Positions 47,221 through 57,999 are shown, numbered from the stretch's first letter. The stretch: DNA of 64,000 nucleotides from Psychroserpens burtonensis DSM 12212 (GCF_000425305.1 NZ_AUDE01000001.1:285215-349214); one strand, 5' to 3'. Made by a program: numbers and translations. Notes: generated by a model not told the origin, from the letters alone.

Positions 47221-48381
47221 ATGGCAAAAGAAGTAAAAAGTGTCGATTATGGATTAGAAAAAATATTCGAAGGCGCACAAGATTTTTTACCACTTTTAGG
47301 TACAGATTATGTGGAGTTTTACGTAGGTAACGCTAAGCAGTCTGCTCATTTTTATAAGACAGCATTTGGTTTCCAATCGCATGCTTATAAAGGACTAGAA
47401 ACTGGATCACGAGACTCTGTAAGCTATGTCCTAAAACAAGATAAGATTAGATTGGTGCTTACAACACCACTAAACAGTAAATCGCCAGTCAATGACCATA
47501 TTGTAAAGCATGGTGATGGTGTAAAAGTAATTGCTTTATGGGTCGATGACGCTAGAAAATCATACGAAGAAACTACAAAAAGAGGGGCTCAATCTTATAT
47601 GGAGCCCACTGTTGAAAAAGACGAATTTGGTGAAGTCGTGAGAGCAGGGATTTATACCTATGGTGAAACGGTTCATATGTTTGTAGAACGCAAAAATTAC
47701 ACAGGTACATTTATGCCAGGATTCCAAAAATGGGAGTCAGACTATAATCCAGAACCTGTAGGGTTAAAATATATAGACCACATGGTTGGTAATGTAGGTT
47801 GGGGACAAATGAATACTTGGGTAAAATGGTATGAAGATGTGATGGGATTTGTAAATTTCTTGTCTTTTGATGACAAACAAATCCACACAGAGTATTCGGC
47901 ACTCATGAGTAAAGTGATGAGTAATGGTAACGGTCGTATTAAATTTCCAATAAATGAACCAGCAAAAGCTGCAAAAAAATCTCAAATTGAAGAGTATTTG
48001 GATTTTTATGAGGATTCTGGTGTACAACATATCGCAGTAGCAACAGATGATATTATTAAAACCGTTGCACAATTAAAAGCGAGAGGTATAGAGTTTTTAC
48101 CACCACCACCTCAAGCCTATTATGATGAGATTCCACAGCGATTAGGAGAACATATGGAGATGATGAAAGAAGATATTGGTGAGCTTCAAAAATTGTCTAT
48201 AATGATAGATGCTGATGAAGAAGGCTACTTACTTCAAATTTTTACGAAGCCAGTAGAAGATAGACCAACACTATTTTTTGAAATCATTCAAAGAATGGGA
48301 GCTCAAGGTTTTGGTGCAGGTAATTTTAAGGCATTATTTGAATCTATTGAAAGAGAACAAGCAAAACGAGGCACGTTGTAA
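47221..48381 (+). CDS. hppD: 4-hydroxyphenylpyruvate dioxygenase
   Basis: Converts 4-hydroxyphenylpyruvate to homogentisate, the substrate of HmgA. 386 residues with the tandem vicinal-oxygen-chelate domains. The iron ligands are expected in YIDHMVGNV (His, about 185), VQHIAVATDDI (His, about 268) and LQIFTKP (the Glu follows in the FFEIIQRMG block, about 355). The active-site end is FFEIIQRMGAQGFGAGNFKALFESIE. It is followed 25 bases later by a strong terminator that closes the hmgA-hppD unit. An ATTTCCGAAG word lies in the 64-base gap before it (47174). Confidence 0.96.
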   Translation: MAKEVKSVDYGLEKIFEGAQDFLPLLGTDYVEFYVGNAKQSAHFYKTAFGFQSHAYKGLETGSRDSVSYVLKQDKIRLVLTTPLNSKSPVNDHIVKHGDGVKVIALWVDDARKSYEETTKRGAQSYMEPTVEKDEFGEVVRAGIYTYGETVHMFVERKNYTGTFMPGFQKWESDYNPEPVGLKYIDHMVGNVGWGQMNTWVKWYEDVMGFVNFLSFDDKQIHTEYSALMSKVMSNGNGRIKFPINEPAKAAKKSQIEEYLDFYEDSGVQHIAVATDDIIKTVAQLKARGIEFLPPPPQAYYDEIPQRLGEHMEMMKEDIGELQKLSIMIDADEEGYLLQIFTKPVEDRPTLFFEIIQRMGAQGFGAGNFKALFESIEREQAKRGTL

Positions 48382-48406
48382 TAAATGTTTGAAATTGATC
48401 TATTTA

Positions 48407-48443
48407 AAAGCTCAATCTTTATAAAGATTGAGCTTTCTTTTTA
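48407..48443 (+). terminator. terminator after hppD
   Basis: AAAGCTCAATCTTTA (48407-48421) is directly followed by TAAAGATTGAGCTTT (48422-48436): a perfect 15-base palindrome, then TCTTTTT. Confidence 0.9.
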
Positions 48444-48637
48444 GAGACAAGCTTTGGATGTTGTACATTTCCGAAGTAAAAAAAGAACATTAAATTTTTT
48501 ATAAAAACTAACACAACTATAACACCTTTATATATAATGGTTTCAATAAAATTTATATTTTTGGAATAGTAATTGTAATTCTACCTACTGTACAATAAAA
48601 TGGAACAGTAAAAGTTTCATTTATAATAATTACGACA

Positions 48638-49417
48638 ATGAAAAACGTGCTACTTATATTTAGTGTTCTGTGTTGTCTGCAAACTTCTTTTGCCCAAGAG
48701 AAAAGTGCATTTCAAGATGGAGAATGGTTTAAATTTGAGATGAGTTATAGTGGGATGCTAAAAGCAGGGAATGCAACACTATCTGTTGATGAAACGATTT
48801 TAGAGGGTAAGCCTGTGTTTCATGTAACAGGTAAAGGTTGGACCACAGGTGCGATTAAATGGATTTTTAAAGTTAAAGATAGATATGAGAGCTATTTTGA
48901 TAAACAAACAGGAGTTCCTTATAAGTTTATACGAAAAATTGATGAAGGTGGTCACACTAAAAATATTGAGATTGCCTTTGATCATAATAAACGAGAAGCA
49001 CTAGTAGAAAATAAAAAGTATAAAACAATAAAGACTGTAGTAACAGAGCCCAATGTTCAAGATATGGTATCTGCCTTTTATTATCTTCGAAATAATTATG
49101 ATACCGATGATATTAAAGTTGGAGAGGTTATAGAATTAGACATGTTTTTTGATGAAGAGAATTTTGGTTTTAAATTAAAATTTTTAGGGCGAGAAACTAT
49201 AGAAACCGAATTTGGTAAAATAAAAACCTTAAAGTTTAGACCTTATGTTATGGCTGGACGTGTTTTTAAGGAGCAAGAAAGTTTGACACTTTGGGTAAGT
49301 GCAGATGAAAATAAAATTCCGCTAAAAATAAAAGCAGACCTAGCGGTAGGTTCTTTAAGAGCAGACTTAATACAATTTAAAGGTCTTAAACACTTTTTCC
49401 CAATACAATTTGACTAA
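48638..49417 (+). CDS. DUF3108 family exported protein
   Basis: 259 residues, signal peptide ending SFAQ (about residue 20). The mature protein is a beta-barrel-like or lipocalin-like DUF3108 domain: FQDGEWFKFEMSYSGMLKAGNATL, KWIFKVKDRYESYFDKQTG, FYYLRNNYDTDDIKVGEVIELDMFFD, TLWVSADENKIPLKIKADLAVGSLRADL. Members are periplasmic and of unknown function. It is 4 bases upstream of the kynA ATG (stop at 49417, ATG at 49422), so the two are linked. A TATTTTTG box lies at 48556-48563. Confidence 0.85.
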   Translation: MKNVLLIFSVLCCLQTSFAQEKSAFQDGEWFKFEMSYSGMLKAGNATLSVDETILEGKPVFHVTGKGWTTGAIKWIFKVKDRYESYFDKQTGVPYKFIRKIDEGGHTKNIEIAFDHNKREALVENKKYKTIKTVVTEPNVQDMVSAFYYLRNNYDTDDIKVGEVIELDMFFDEENFGFKLKFLGRETIETEFGKIKTLKFRPYVMAGRVFKEQESLTLWVSADENKIPLKIKADLAVGSLRADLIQFKGLKHFFPIQFD

Positions 49418-49421
49418 CGAA

Positions 49422-50354
49422 ATGGAGGATTTACGAAGCTTTGACGATATCGTTGAGCAGTTACAAGAGAAATATAATAAAATAGGTCAAAAGACAGATG
49501 ACCACCTACAAGGCTTGCTTCACAGTAAGCCAATTACATATTGGGACTATATACAAACTGATGCCTTACTAAATCTTCAAATTCAGCGTACGACGCTTCC
49601 AGATGAGATGGTATTTATTGCCTATCATCAAATAAATGAACTTATTTTTAAGATGATTTTATGGGAAATTCAACAAGTCGCAGAAGCAGAAGAACTCAAT
49701 GTCGCTTATTTTGAAGATAAAATTATGCGCGTAAGTCGTTATTTTGATATGCTGACGACGTCTTTTAATATCATGAGAGAGGGTATGGCAGTTGAGCAGT
49801 ATATGAAATTTCGCTATACACTGACTCCTGCTAGCGGATTTCAAAGCGCACAATATAGAATGATAGAATTTGCCTCTACAGAGCTCATCAATCTTATAGA
49901 TTACAGGTTTAGAAAAACAATAGATAGAGAGACACCTTTCGAGCATGCTTTTGAACATTTATATTGGCAAGCCGCAGGAAAAGATTATAAGACAGGTGAA
50001 AAATCAACACTCTTAGTTAATTTTGAAAAACGATATAAAGGAGACTTTATTCGCTTTATGCAAACCTATAACACAAAGAATTTATGGTCTAGATTTAAAG
50101 AACTTCCTATAGAAGATCAAAAAGGCGAAAGTATAATTAAAGCAATGAGGCATTTTGATCATACAGTTAACATTACATGGGTAATGGCACATTACAATAC
50201 TGCACGTCACTACATAGAAAGTGGAACAGGTGATGGTGAAGCCACAGGTGGAAGTGATTGGAAAAAATATATGCATCCAAAATATCAGAAACGTATATTT
50301 TTTCCAGAACTTTGGAGTGAAGAAGAATTAAAAAATTGGGGAGAAAATATTTAA
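49422..50354 (+). CDS. kynA: tryptophan 2,3-dioxygenase
   Basis: A haem enzyme that opens the indole ring of tryptophan to N-formylkynurenine. I start at ATG 49422 (MEDLRSFDDIVEQL), 4 bases after the upstream stop; a TTG at 49410 would overlap it. 310 residues, the short TDO form. Signature parts are YWDYIQTDALLNLQ, EMVFIAYHQINELIFKMILWEI (haem and substrate pocket), YFDMLTTSFNIM, and TPASGFQSAQYRMIEFAS (the conserved PASGFQSxxxR block). It is near hmgA/hppD but in a separate transcriptional unit (terminator in between). The C-terminal region contains HYNTARHYIESGTGDGEATGG. Confidence 0.93.
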   Translation: MEDLRSFDDIVEQLQEKYNKIGQKTDDHLQGLLHSKPITYWDYIQTDALLNLQIQRTTLPDEMVFIAYHQINELIFKMILWEIQQVAEAEELNVAYFEDKIMRVSRYFDMLTTSFNIMREGMAVEQYMKFRYTLTPASGFQSAQYRMIEFASTELINLIDYRFRKTIDRETPFEHAFEHLYWQAAGKDYKTGEKSTLLVNFEKRYKGDFIRFMQTYNTKNLWSRFKELPIEDQKGESIIKAMRHFDHTVNITWVMAHYNTARHYIESGTGDGEATGGSDWKKYMHPKYQKRIFFPELWSEEELKNWGENI

Positions 50355-50365
50355 CAGACTACATA

Positions 50366-51649
50366 ATGCAATCAAAACAATTATTAATAGCACTTATATT
50401 ATGCGTTTGTGTTTTTTCGTGTAAACAAGAAGAAAAACCAAAAGTAGAGCCAGTAGAAGTAATCATAGAACCAGAACCAATTACAGAATTTGGTTTTATT
50501 CTTAAAGATTTCATCGTTAAGCGAGATACCATTAAAAGTGGTGATAGTTTTGGAGAAATCTTAGAGCGCAATCACATTGGATATCCTAGAATTTTTAATA
50601 TTGCTGAAAACGCAAAAGATAGTTTTGATATTAGAAGACTTCAAGTTGGGAAACCATATACCTTATTGTGCACAAATGACTCTCTACAAACACCTGAGTG
50701 TTTTATTTATCAACCCAATAATATTGATTATGTTGTTATTAAGTTTACAGATTCAATAGAAACTTATAAAGGTAAAAAACCCATAACTTTAGTAGAAAGA
50801 ATCGCGTCTGGTATTGTAATGAATAACTTATCTGAAACCATGGAGTCTCAAGGTTTACCATATCAATTAATTAATGATATGAGTGATATCTATGCTTGGA
50901 CAATTGATTTCTTCAGACTTCAAAAAGGTGACCGTTTTAAAATTGTGTACAAGCAACGCTTTATTCAAGACTCTATTTATGCAGGAATCGAAAGTATCGA
51001 TGCTGCTTATTTTCAACATAAAGATGAGCATTTTTATGCCTTTAATTTTGAGGTGGATAGCACAAAAAATATATCAGATTATTTTGATGAAAACACAAAG
51101 AGTTTAAGGCGAACATTCTTAAAAGCGCCTGTACAGTTTAGTAGAATATCATCTCGTTATAATTTAAACCGTCGTATTAAATATTATGGTTATAGACTAA
51201 GGCCTCACAAAGGCACTGATTTTGCTGCACCTATTGGAACTCCCATTTTAGCGACAGCTAACGGAACTGTTACGGAGTCTACAAGACGCGGAGCAAACGG
51301 GAAATACGTAAAAATCAAACACAACGGCACTTATAGCACGCAATATCTACACATGCAAAAGCAAAATGTAAAAAAAGGTGCTTTTGTCAAACAGGGAGAT
51401 GTGATTGGATATGTTGGTATGACAGGAAATACGGGCGGACCACATGTGTGCTATCGATTTTGGAAGAATGGAAAACAAGTAGATCCATTTAGAGAAAAAT
51501 TACCAGCTGCAGAGTCTATTCCAGATGCACTAAAAGCAAAATATACAGAGTTTATTAAGCCTCTAAAACTACAACTTGATAATATTCAATTTGAAGACCA
51601 TATAACAGATATTGCTTCGCAAGGAAAAACAATTACTAGTAAAATTTAA
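50366..51649 (+). CDS. M23-family peptidoglycan peptidase lipoprotein, one zinc-site residue changed
   Basis: 427 residues from ATG 50366 ([23 protein letters not shown]), giving a lipobox with Cys at about 20; the longer start adds residues that overlap kynA. The C-terminal half is an M23 (LytM) domain: [20 protein letters not shown] with the zinc HxxxD at His281 and Asp285, [19 protein letters not shown], and [13 protein letters not shown] where the usual HxH is HVC. The N-terminal half has LysM-like/SH3-like segments. It is 11 bases after kynA and 2 before pgi. It could act as an envelope endopeptidase with a Cys ligand, or be a non-catalytic activator. Confidence 0.85.
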   Translation: MQSKQLLIALILCVCVFSCKQEEKPKVEPVEVIIEPEPITEFGFILKDFIVKRDTIKSGDSFGEILERNHIGYPRIFNIAENAKDSFDIRRLQVGKPYTLLCTNDSLQTPECFIYQPNNIDYVVIKFTDSIETYKGKKPITLVERIASGIVMNNLSETMESQGLPYQLINDMSDIYAWTIDFFRLQKGDRFKIVYKQRFIQDSIYAGIESIDAAYFQHKDEHFYAFNFEVDSTKNISDYFDENTKSLRRTFLKAPVQFSRISSRYNLNRRIKYYGYRLRPHKGTDFAAPIGTPILATANGTVTESTRRGANGKYVKIKHNGTYSTQYLHMQKQNVKKGAFVKQGDVIGYVGMTGNTGGPHVCYRFWKNGKQVDPFREKLPAAESIPDALKAKYTEFIKPLKLQLDNIQFEDHITDIASQGKTITSKI

Positions 51650-51651
51650 TA

Positions 51652-53301
51652 ATGGCATTAAAAACAATCAACCCTACAACAACCAAAGCTTGGAGCAAAT
51701 TACAAGCCCACTTTGAAACGATAGAACATAAACATATCAAAGATTTGTTTGCGCAACATAGTAATAGGGTCAATGATATGACAATTAAATGGGATGATTT
51801 TTATGTCGATTATTCAAAACATAGACTATCTAAAGAAACACTTGATTTGTTAATAGAATTGGCAAATGAAGTCGAACTTAAAGATGCTATGGCTAAGTAT
51901 TTTAGCGGAGATGTTATCAATAAAACAGAAGGTCGTGAAGTCTTACATACTGCATTGAGAAATCCTGAAAGTGCAGAGGTTCTTGTTGATGGAGAAAATG
52001 TAATGCCAGAAATTTTCAAAGTCAAACGTAAAATCAAAGACTTCTCTAACAAGGTGATTGGAGGGGTTTTGAAGTCGTACACAAACAAAGCTTTTACAGA
52101 TGTCGTGAATATTGGGATTGGTGGATCAGATCTAGGTCCAGCAATGGTTGTAGATTCTTTGGCTTTTTATAAGAATCGCTTAAAAACTCATTTTGTAAGT
52201 AATGTAGATGGAGATCATGTTAACGAGGTCATTAAAAACTTAAACCCAGAAACAACACTCTTTGTGATTGTTTCAAAAACATTTACCACACAAGAAACCT
52301 TGTCTAATGCCAATACGCTTAGAGAGTGGTTTTTAAAACACGCACCTCAAGAAGCAGTTTCTAAACATTTTGTAGCGGTTTCTACTAATATTGAGAAGGT
52401 TAAAGCCTTTGGAATTGATGAAAATAATATTTTCCCAATGTGGAACTGGGTTGGAGGACGATTCTCGTTATGGAGTGCCGTAGGTCTTTCTATCAGTTTA
52501 GCAGTAGGTTTTGATAATTTTGACAGCCTTCTTTTAGGAGCGCATAAAATGGATGAACATTTTAAAACCGAAGATTTTGATAAAAATATCCCTGTAATTA
52601 CTGCGCTAATAAGTGTTTGGTATAATAATTTTTTCAATGCCGAAAGTGAAGCAGTCATTCCATATTCGCAATATTTAAATCAATTTGCGACCTACCTTCA
52701 ACAAGGGATAATGGAAAGTAATGGAAAAAGTATCGATAGAAATGGTGATAAGATTAATTATCAAACAGGAACTATCATTTGGGGAGAACCAGGTACAAAT
52801 TCACAACATGCCTTTTTTCAATTAATTCATCAAGGAACAAAATTAATTCCTGCAGAATTTATTGGATTCGTAAAATCATTACACGGTAATCAAGATCACC
52901 AAGATAAATTGATGTCAAACTTTTTTGCGCAAACAGAAGCATTGATGAATGGCAAGTCTGAAAAAACAGTTATAGATGAGTTGAAGACGCAAGGCGCTTC
53001 CGAAGAAAAAATTAAAGACTTGACACCTTTTAAGGTGTTCGATGGGAATAAACCAACAACAACATTTTTAATAGAAAAGTTAACACCAGAAAGTTTAGGG
53101 AAGCTAATTGCCATGTATGAACACAAGATATTTGTTCAAGGTGTTATCTGGAATATTTTTAGCTATGACCAATTTGGTGTCGAGTTAGGAAAGCAACTCG
53201 CTAATACAATTTTAAAGGAGCTTCAAGACGTAAATGTTATTAACAATCACGACGATTCTACGCAAAACCTTATTAAATACTACCAAAACTCGCATAGGTA
53301 G
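51652..53301 (+). CDS. pgi: glucose-6-phosphate isomerase
   Basis: Interconverts glucose-6-phosphate and fructose-6-phosphate, glycolysis and gluconeogenesis. 549 residues, the standard long bacterial form. Conserved segments are [16 protein letters not shown] (SIS motif, about 152-167), [20 protein letters not shown] [54 protein letters not shown] with the catalytic Glu and His, and the terminal [11 protein letters not shown] with the catalytic Lys. The dispersed TTCCGAAG core occurs at 52998 in a slightly different context. It is 2 bases after the M23 gene. Confidence 0.97.
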   Translation: MALKTINPTTTKAWSKLQAHFETIEHKHIKDLFAQHSNRVNDMTIKWDDFYVDYSKHRLSKETLDLLIELANEVELKDAMAKYFSGDVINKTEGREVLHTALRNPESAEVLVDGENVMPEIFKVKRKIKDFSNKVIGGVLKSYTNKAFTDVVNIGIGGSDLGPAMVVDSLAFYKNRLKTHFVSNVDGDHVNEVIKNLNPETTLFVIVSKTFTTQETLSNANTLREWFLKHAPQEAVSKHFVAVSTNIEKVKAFGIDENNIFPMWNWVGGRFSLWSAVGLSISLAVGFDNFDSLLLGAHKMDEHFKTEDFDKNIPVITALISVWYNNFFNAESEAVIPYSQYLNQFATYLQQGIMESNGKSIDRNGDKINYQTGTIIWGEPGTNSQHAFFQLIHQGTKLIPAEFIGFVKSLHGNQDHQDKLMSNFFAQTEALMNGKSEKTVIDELKTQGASEEKIKDLTPFKVFDGNKPTTTFLIEKLTPESLGKLIAMYEHKIFVQGVIWNIFSYDQFGVELGKQLANTILKELQDVNVINNHDDSTQNLIKYYQNSHR

Positions 53302-53418
53302 TGTTAAAGACTTAGTTCGTATTTAATATTCTAATTTCAAATTTTAAGAAAATTTTAAGTAATTTTACATGTTAATAAATGTTAACGTTATGGTAATATA
53401 GTATTGTCTAAACAGATG

Positions 53419-53426
53419 TATTTTTG
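53419..53426 (+). promoter_or_regulatory. candidate -7 box for the second TonB receptor
   Basis: TATTTTTG (53419-53426), a perfect TAnnTTTG box 35 bases before the ATG at 53461. The closest upstream TTG (53404-53406) is only 12 bases away, so the -33 element is unsure. Confidence 0.45.
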
Positions 53427-53460
53427 CCGAAAATTAAAACTCTTTAATAAAATTGAAACA

Positions 53461-56037
53461 ATGAAGAAATTTTCAAAATGTTTATTGGTGTTTGTAGTCC
53501 TTTTGTGCACTACGCTTGCCTTTTCTCAAAGCACAATAACGGGTAAGATCTTAGGATCTGATTTTAACGAGCCTTTACCGGGAGCCAACGTTGTTGAAAA
53601 AGGAACATCAAACGGTACAACAACTAATTTTGATGGAAACTTTACCTTCAAAACAAATGCGTCTTCAGGAGAACTAGTTATTACTTTTGTAGGTTACTCA
53701 TCTAAAACGATCTCTTTTTCTGGAGATCAAGATTTAGGAACTATTAGTTTAGCATCTAGTGACATTGGCTTGCAGGAAATTCAAATTATTGCATCTGTTG
53801 CAGTAGATAGAAAAACGCCTGTTGCTGTATCTACAATTAGAGCTGCAGAAATTGAGTTAAAATTAGGGACACAAGAATTTCCTGAGATTTTGAAATCTAC
53901 TCCTGGTGTATATGCTACAAAGCAAGGTGGTGGTTTTGGTGATGGTAGAATTAACCTTCGTGGATTTAGTTCTGAAAATGTTGCAGTAATGATTAACGGT
54001 GTACCAGTAAACGACATGGAAAATGGTCGTGTATTTTGGTCTAACTGGGCTGGTTTAGGTGATGTAACAAGTTCTATGCAAGTGCAAAGAGGGCTTGGAG
54101 CTGCTAAAGTAGCTGTGCCCTCAATTGGTGGTACAATTAATATTCTTTCTAAAACGACTGATGTTGAAGCTGGTGGTAATTTGTACACAACGATCGCAAA
54201 TGATGGTTATAAGAAATTTGGTCTAACCTATTCGACAGGATTAATGGAAAATGGGTTTGCTGCAACAGTATCTGCTGCGAAGATTGATGGTAATGGTTAT
54301 GTAGACGGTACAGAATTTACTGCAGTGAATTATTTTGTAAACATTTCTAAGCAAATCAATGAAAATCATAAAATAGCTTTAACTGCTTTTGGTGCAAAAC
54401 AAACGCACGGTCAAAGACAAAATCGTCATACCATTGAAACGTTTAGAGATAGTGAAAGAGGTATAAAATTTAACTCAGATTGGGGTTATAAAGATGGCCA
54501 AGTCACAAACTCAGAAGATAATTTTTATCATAAACCACAGATTTCTTTAAATCACTATTGGACAATCAGTGATAAAACGAACCTATCCACAGCTGCTTAT
54601 GCCTCATTTGGTTCTGGTGGTGGTGGTGGAACTGCCGGCGATAACTCTAAGTTCTTTTTAGAGAACGATGATTATAGAGTTGGTGTTTTAGGAACTATCG
54701 ATTTTGATAAGATAGTTGATGAAAATGTGGCTGCTGGTGTAAGTGGTTCTGAATCCATTTTAAGAGCGTCTCGTAATGATCACAAATGGTATGGTATTTT
54801 ATCTACGTTAAAAACAGACATTACAGATGAGTTAGTGCTTTTGGCTGGTTTAGATTATAGATATTACAGAGGTTTACACTTTCAAGAAGTTACAGATCTT
54901 TTAGGAGGTCAGTATCATTCAGATGATAATGACGTTAATAATCCAAACAGACAAACACAGGTTGGTGATAAAATAGGATATAATAACGATGGTCTTGTAA
55001 ACTGGCTTGGTGGATTTACGCAATTAGAGTATTCTAAAGATAAGCTGTCAGCTTTCGTAGCACTTAATGCATCTAATACATCTTATAAGCGTATTGATTA
55101 TTTTAACTACTTAGACACAGATCCTTTACAAGAAACTGACGCCTCTAACTTTTTTGGTTATGGAGCAAAAGGTGGAGCAAATTTTAATATCGATGATAAT
55201 CATAATGTGTTTGCTAACTTAGGTTATTTTGAAAGAGCACCATTTTTTAGAGCTGTTTATCCCAACTTTAACAATGATGACGTTAATGATGGTCAAGAAA
55301 ATGAAAAAATTACAAGTTTTGAATTGGGTTACGGTTTTAGAGGTGAAAAACTATCTGCAAATGTCAATGTATATCATACAACTTGGAATGATAGAACGGA
55401 GTTCGCAGGCTTCCAACGTCAAGATGGAACGTTAGCATTCGCAAATATTTTAGGTGTAAATGCTTTACATCAAGGTCTTGAGATTGATTTTGTATATAGA
55501 GCGACAGATGCTCTTAAATTGACAGGTATGGCATCTTTAGGTGACTGGACTTGGAAAAATAATATCGAGGGTGTAGAGATTAGAGATGAAGAACAAAACG
55601 TTATTGAGACTGTAGATATTATTATTAAAGATCTACATGTAGGTGATGCCGCTCAAACAACGTTTGCTTTAGGAGCAAATTATAATTTAGGAGCAAACAC
55701 TATAGTCACATTAGATTATAATTATTTTGCAGATTTATATGCAGATTTTGATCCTAGTGATAGAGGAACTGCTGGTCCTGATGCATGGAAAGTTCCTGCA
55801 TATGGTATTTTTGATACAGCTGTAAGACATAATTTTAAATTTGGTGAATTTGATGCAATTCTTACAGGTAGAATAAACAATATCTTAAATACAACACATA
55901 TTACAGATGCTTTAGATGGTTCTGGAAGAGGTAATGTTGGTGATGCTGATTATATTGCACCGTCATCTGCAAGATCTGCAAGAGTATTTTACGGTTTTGG
56001 AAGAACATTTAGTGTTGGAATGAAACTTAATTTTTAA
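53461..56037 (+). CDS. TonB-dependent outer-membrane receptor
   Basis: 858 residues from ATG 53461 (MKKFSKCLLVFVVLLCTTLAFSQ); the longer frame to 53404 only adds unrelated residues over the promoter. After the signal come a carboxypeptidase-regulatory-like domain (about 24-100, ITGKILGSDFNEPLPGANV), the plug domain (about 115-240, STIRAAEIELKLG, NLRGFSSENVAVMINGVPVNDMENG) and a barrel ending FGRTFSVGMKLNF. No SusD is adjacent; instead a choice-of-anchor-type lipoprotein starts 12 bases later. Ligand unknown. Confidence 0.9.
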   Translation: MKKFSKCLLVFVVLLCTTLAFSQSTITGKILGSDFNEPLPGANVVEKGTSNGTTTNFDGNFTFKTNASSGELVITFVGYSSKTISFSGDQDLGTISLASSDIGLQEIQIIASVAVDRKTPVAVSTIRAAEIELKLGTQEFPEILKSTPGVYATKQGGGFGDGRINLRGFSSENVAVMINGVPVNDMENGRVFWSNWAGLGDVTSSMQVQRGLGAAKVAVPSIGGTINILSKTTDVEAGGNLYTTIANDGYKKFGLTYSTGLMENGFAATVSAAKIDGNGYVDGTEFTAVNYFVNISKQINENHKIALTAFGAKQTHGQRQNRHTIETFRDSERGIKFNSDWGYKDGQVTNSEDNFYHKPQISLNHYWTISDKTNLSTAAYASFGSGGGGGTAGDNSKFFLENDDYRVGVLGTIDFDKIVDENVAAGVSGSESILRASRNDHKWYGILSTLKTDITDELVLLAGLDYRYYRGLHFQEVTDLLGGQYHSDDNDVNNPNRQTQVGDKIGYNNDGLVNWLGGFTQLEYSKDKLSAFVALNASNTSYKRIDYFNYLDTDPLQETDASNFFGYGAKGGANFNIDDNHNVFANLGYFERAPFFRAVYPNFNNDDVNDGQENEKITSFELGYGFRGEKLSANVNVYHTTWNDRTEFAGFQRQDGTLAFANILGVNALHQGLEIDFVYRATDALKLTGMASLGDWTWKNNIEGVEIRDEEQNVIETVDIIIKDLHVGDAAQTTFALGANYNLGANTIVTLDYNYFADLYADFDPSDRGTAGPDAWKVPAYGIFDTAVRHNFKFGEFDAILTGRINNILNTTHITDALDGSGRGNVGDADYIAPSSARSARVFYGFGRTFSVGMKLNF

Positions 56038-56049
56038 AAAAAAAGAAAA

Positions 56050-57726
56050 ATGAAAAAAGTAATTTATTTATTCGCTTTAGTGGCCGCAATCTTTACAGGT
56101 TGTAACCCATTAGAAGATATCAATGCAGAAATTGACGCCCTTCCTGATGAACCAAATATTGGTGCATTTGAATACACACTTATCGATGCAGATTATGATC
56201 GTTTTGATTTAAGCTTTGGAAACTTTGGATCTGAGCAACAAGCAAAAGATTCTATCCCATTTTTATTAAACGATTTGTATCCTCTATATGGTGAAGGTTC
56301 GTCTGTCTTAGTTAACTATGACCTTTTTGTAGGTCAAGCTGAAGGCTTAGGTGATTACACTGGAGCAACAACATATCAATTAACTAATGATGACTATGCT
56401 ACAACAGGAAGTGATGCTTTTGGGTTTTATCCAGATGTAAATGCTACTAATGAAATTCCTGATATTTTGGCGGCACAAATAGCGGATCCAGTTGACGGGC
56501 AATTAGTGCTTGCGACTTACAAGCAATACTTTGAAAATCCCGTAGTAGGTTTAGCAAATGTATATCAAGCAGCATTTCCTGGTGACTATGATAATTTTGA
56601 GTTAATCTCAGTATCTGGACCAGACGAATTAGGATGGACCGTAGGTGCTGCAAATGTTCAGGGTTCTGCTTTTGATGGTTCTGCAAATGCATTGGAAGAA
56701 TGGTTAATTTCTCCGGAAATTGATTTATCAGGAGAGTCTGATCTTTTATTTCAAATTACACAAGAAATAGATTTCTTAGGAGATGATGCTTTAATTGACA
56801 TTTTAATCTCTACAGATTATAATGGTGGTGGAACTGTAGCTGATGTTACAGCTGCTAACTGGGATGCAATTGATTTTGATAAAACTGCATTTGAGGAATT
56901 AACTTCATTAGAAAATATTGACTTTTCAGCTTATGACGGACTTCAAGTTTATGTTGGTCTGAAATATAGCTCAACAGATAATGATTCTCCAAGATGGAGA
57001 GTACAAGATTTCGCTGTACAAAAAGTAGGTATCGCGGGCGATACAAATTCTAAAGGAGAGTATTTTGTTTATGATGGTGGTTCTTGGGAAGAAGTAGATG
57101 ATGCTTATTATTTAAGTAACTCTGATTATGACTCAATGGGAGAGTCTAGTGGTCAACCAGGCGCTTTTAATAACTTTGGGAGTTCTACACCTGCAGATAA
57201 TTACTTACCAACATTCTTAAGTCTTAAGTACCCATTTGCACAAGAGGAAGATCAACTATTTGTTATTTACAAATACTTCTCAAGTAGTAGTGGGGCAGGA
57301 ATTAGAGGTGATTTTTATACCTTTATGAATGGTTCTTGGACTGCGAGTGAATCTGTGATTTCTACATCATTACAATTTGGTTTCTCTGATGGTGAATGGG
57401 TTCCAGATAACACGGTGAGGTATATGATTACAGCTGGAGATTTTGATTATATAACAGCTAACTACGGGGCAACAGACGGTTTTGTTGATGCAGTATCAAG
57501 CATGTCTAACTTTGGTAATTTTGATAGAAGACCATCAAATGCAGCTTACTGGAGTAATGATATGATACTAACTGTTTTTGCAGATCTTTTAGATAATGTT
57601 ATTGCTACTGGAGCTGCAGACGAGCAAAAGTATGTGATGTCTGTCGATATCTATGACGGTAGTAACGCTGTTGAAGATTTCCGCTTAATAAAACTAGCTG
57701 GTGAATGGATTTACAATCTAGATTAG
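56050..57726 (+). CDS. lipoprotein with choice-of-anchor J (DUF5017-like) domain, paired with TonB receptor
   Basis: 558 residues; signal MKKVIYLFALVAAIFTGCNPLED with lipobox Cys at about 18 and an acidic stretch after it. The region about 175-325 (GWTVGAANVQGSAFDGSANALEEWLISPEIDLSG, then DILISTDYNGGG, YVGLKYSSTDNDSPRWRVQDFAV) matches choice-of-anchor J jelly-roll folds used for ligand or carbohydrate binding. A further half (YFVYDGGSWEEVDDAYYLS, SLKYPFAQEEDQLFVIYKY) has repeated aromatic-acidic strands. It is probably the surface-exposed partner of the receptor, holding ligand at the channel mouth. A terminator follows. Confidence 0.8.
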   Translation: MKKVIYLFALVAAIFTGCNPLEDINAEIDALPDEPNIGAFEYTLIDADYDRFDLSFGNFGSEQQAKDSIPFLLNDLYPLYGEGSSVLVNYDLFVGQAEGLGDYTGATTYQLTNDDYATTGSDAFGFYPDVNATNEIPDILAAQIADPVDGQLVLATYKQYFENPVVGLANVYQAAFPGDYDNFELISVSGPDELGWTVGAANVQGSAFDGSANALEEWLISPEIDLSGESDLLFQITQEIDFLGDDALIDILISTDYNGGGTVADVTAANWDAIDFDKTAFEELTSLENIDFSAYDGLQVYVGLKYSSTDNDSPRWRVQDFAVQKVGIAGDTNSKGEYFVYDGGSWEEVDDAYYLSNSDYDSMGESSGQPGAFNNFGSSTPADNYLPTFLSLKYPFAQEEDQLFVIYKYFSSSSGAGIRGDFYTFMNGSWTASESVISTSLQFGFSDGEWVPDNTVRYMITAGDFDYITANYGATDGFVDAVSSMSNFGNFDRRPSNAAYWSNDMILTVFADLLDNVIATGAADEQKYVMSVDIYDGSNAVEDFRLIKLAGEWIYNLD

Positions 57727-57754
57727 TAATTCATAAACTTTAAGTTATAAAAAA

Positions 57755-57785
57755 ATGCCTATCGATATTCGATAGGCATTTTTTG
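57755..57785 (+). terminator. terminator after the lipoprotein gene
   Basis: ATGCCTATCGA (57755-57765), loop TAT, TCGATAGGCAT (57769-57779): a perfect 11-base stem followed by a T-run. Confidence 0.9.
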
Positions 57786-57999
57786 TATTTCCTATTTTTT
57801 AGAAGATTAAAGTTATGTATTATTTGAAGATGTCAATAGGAAGAAGCCGAGGTTCTTCAGTTAGGGACTAAATTTATAATAAGTAATAATTTTGGTGATT
57901 TTTTTATTTGAAATGAAGAGAATGAGAATTAAAGCGAACTTTATTATGGTGTTCAGAATCAATAAATAGTACAATTTGTTTTCGCTAACTGTTAACTGC

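Noticed and set aside
57813..57977. Two 18-residue reading frames after the choice-of-anchor lipoprotein
   Set aside because: Very short, with no hydrophobic or conserved pattern; chance is the simplest explanation.
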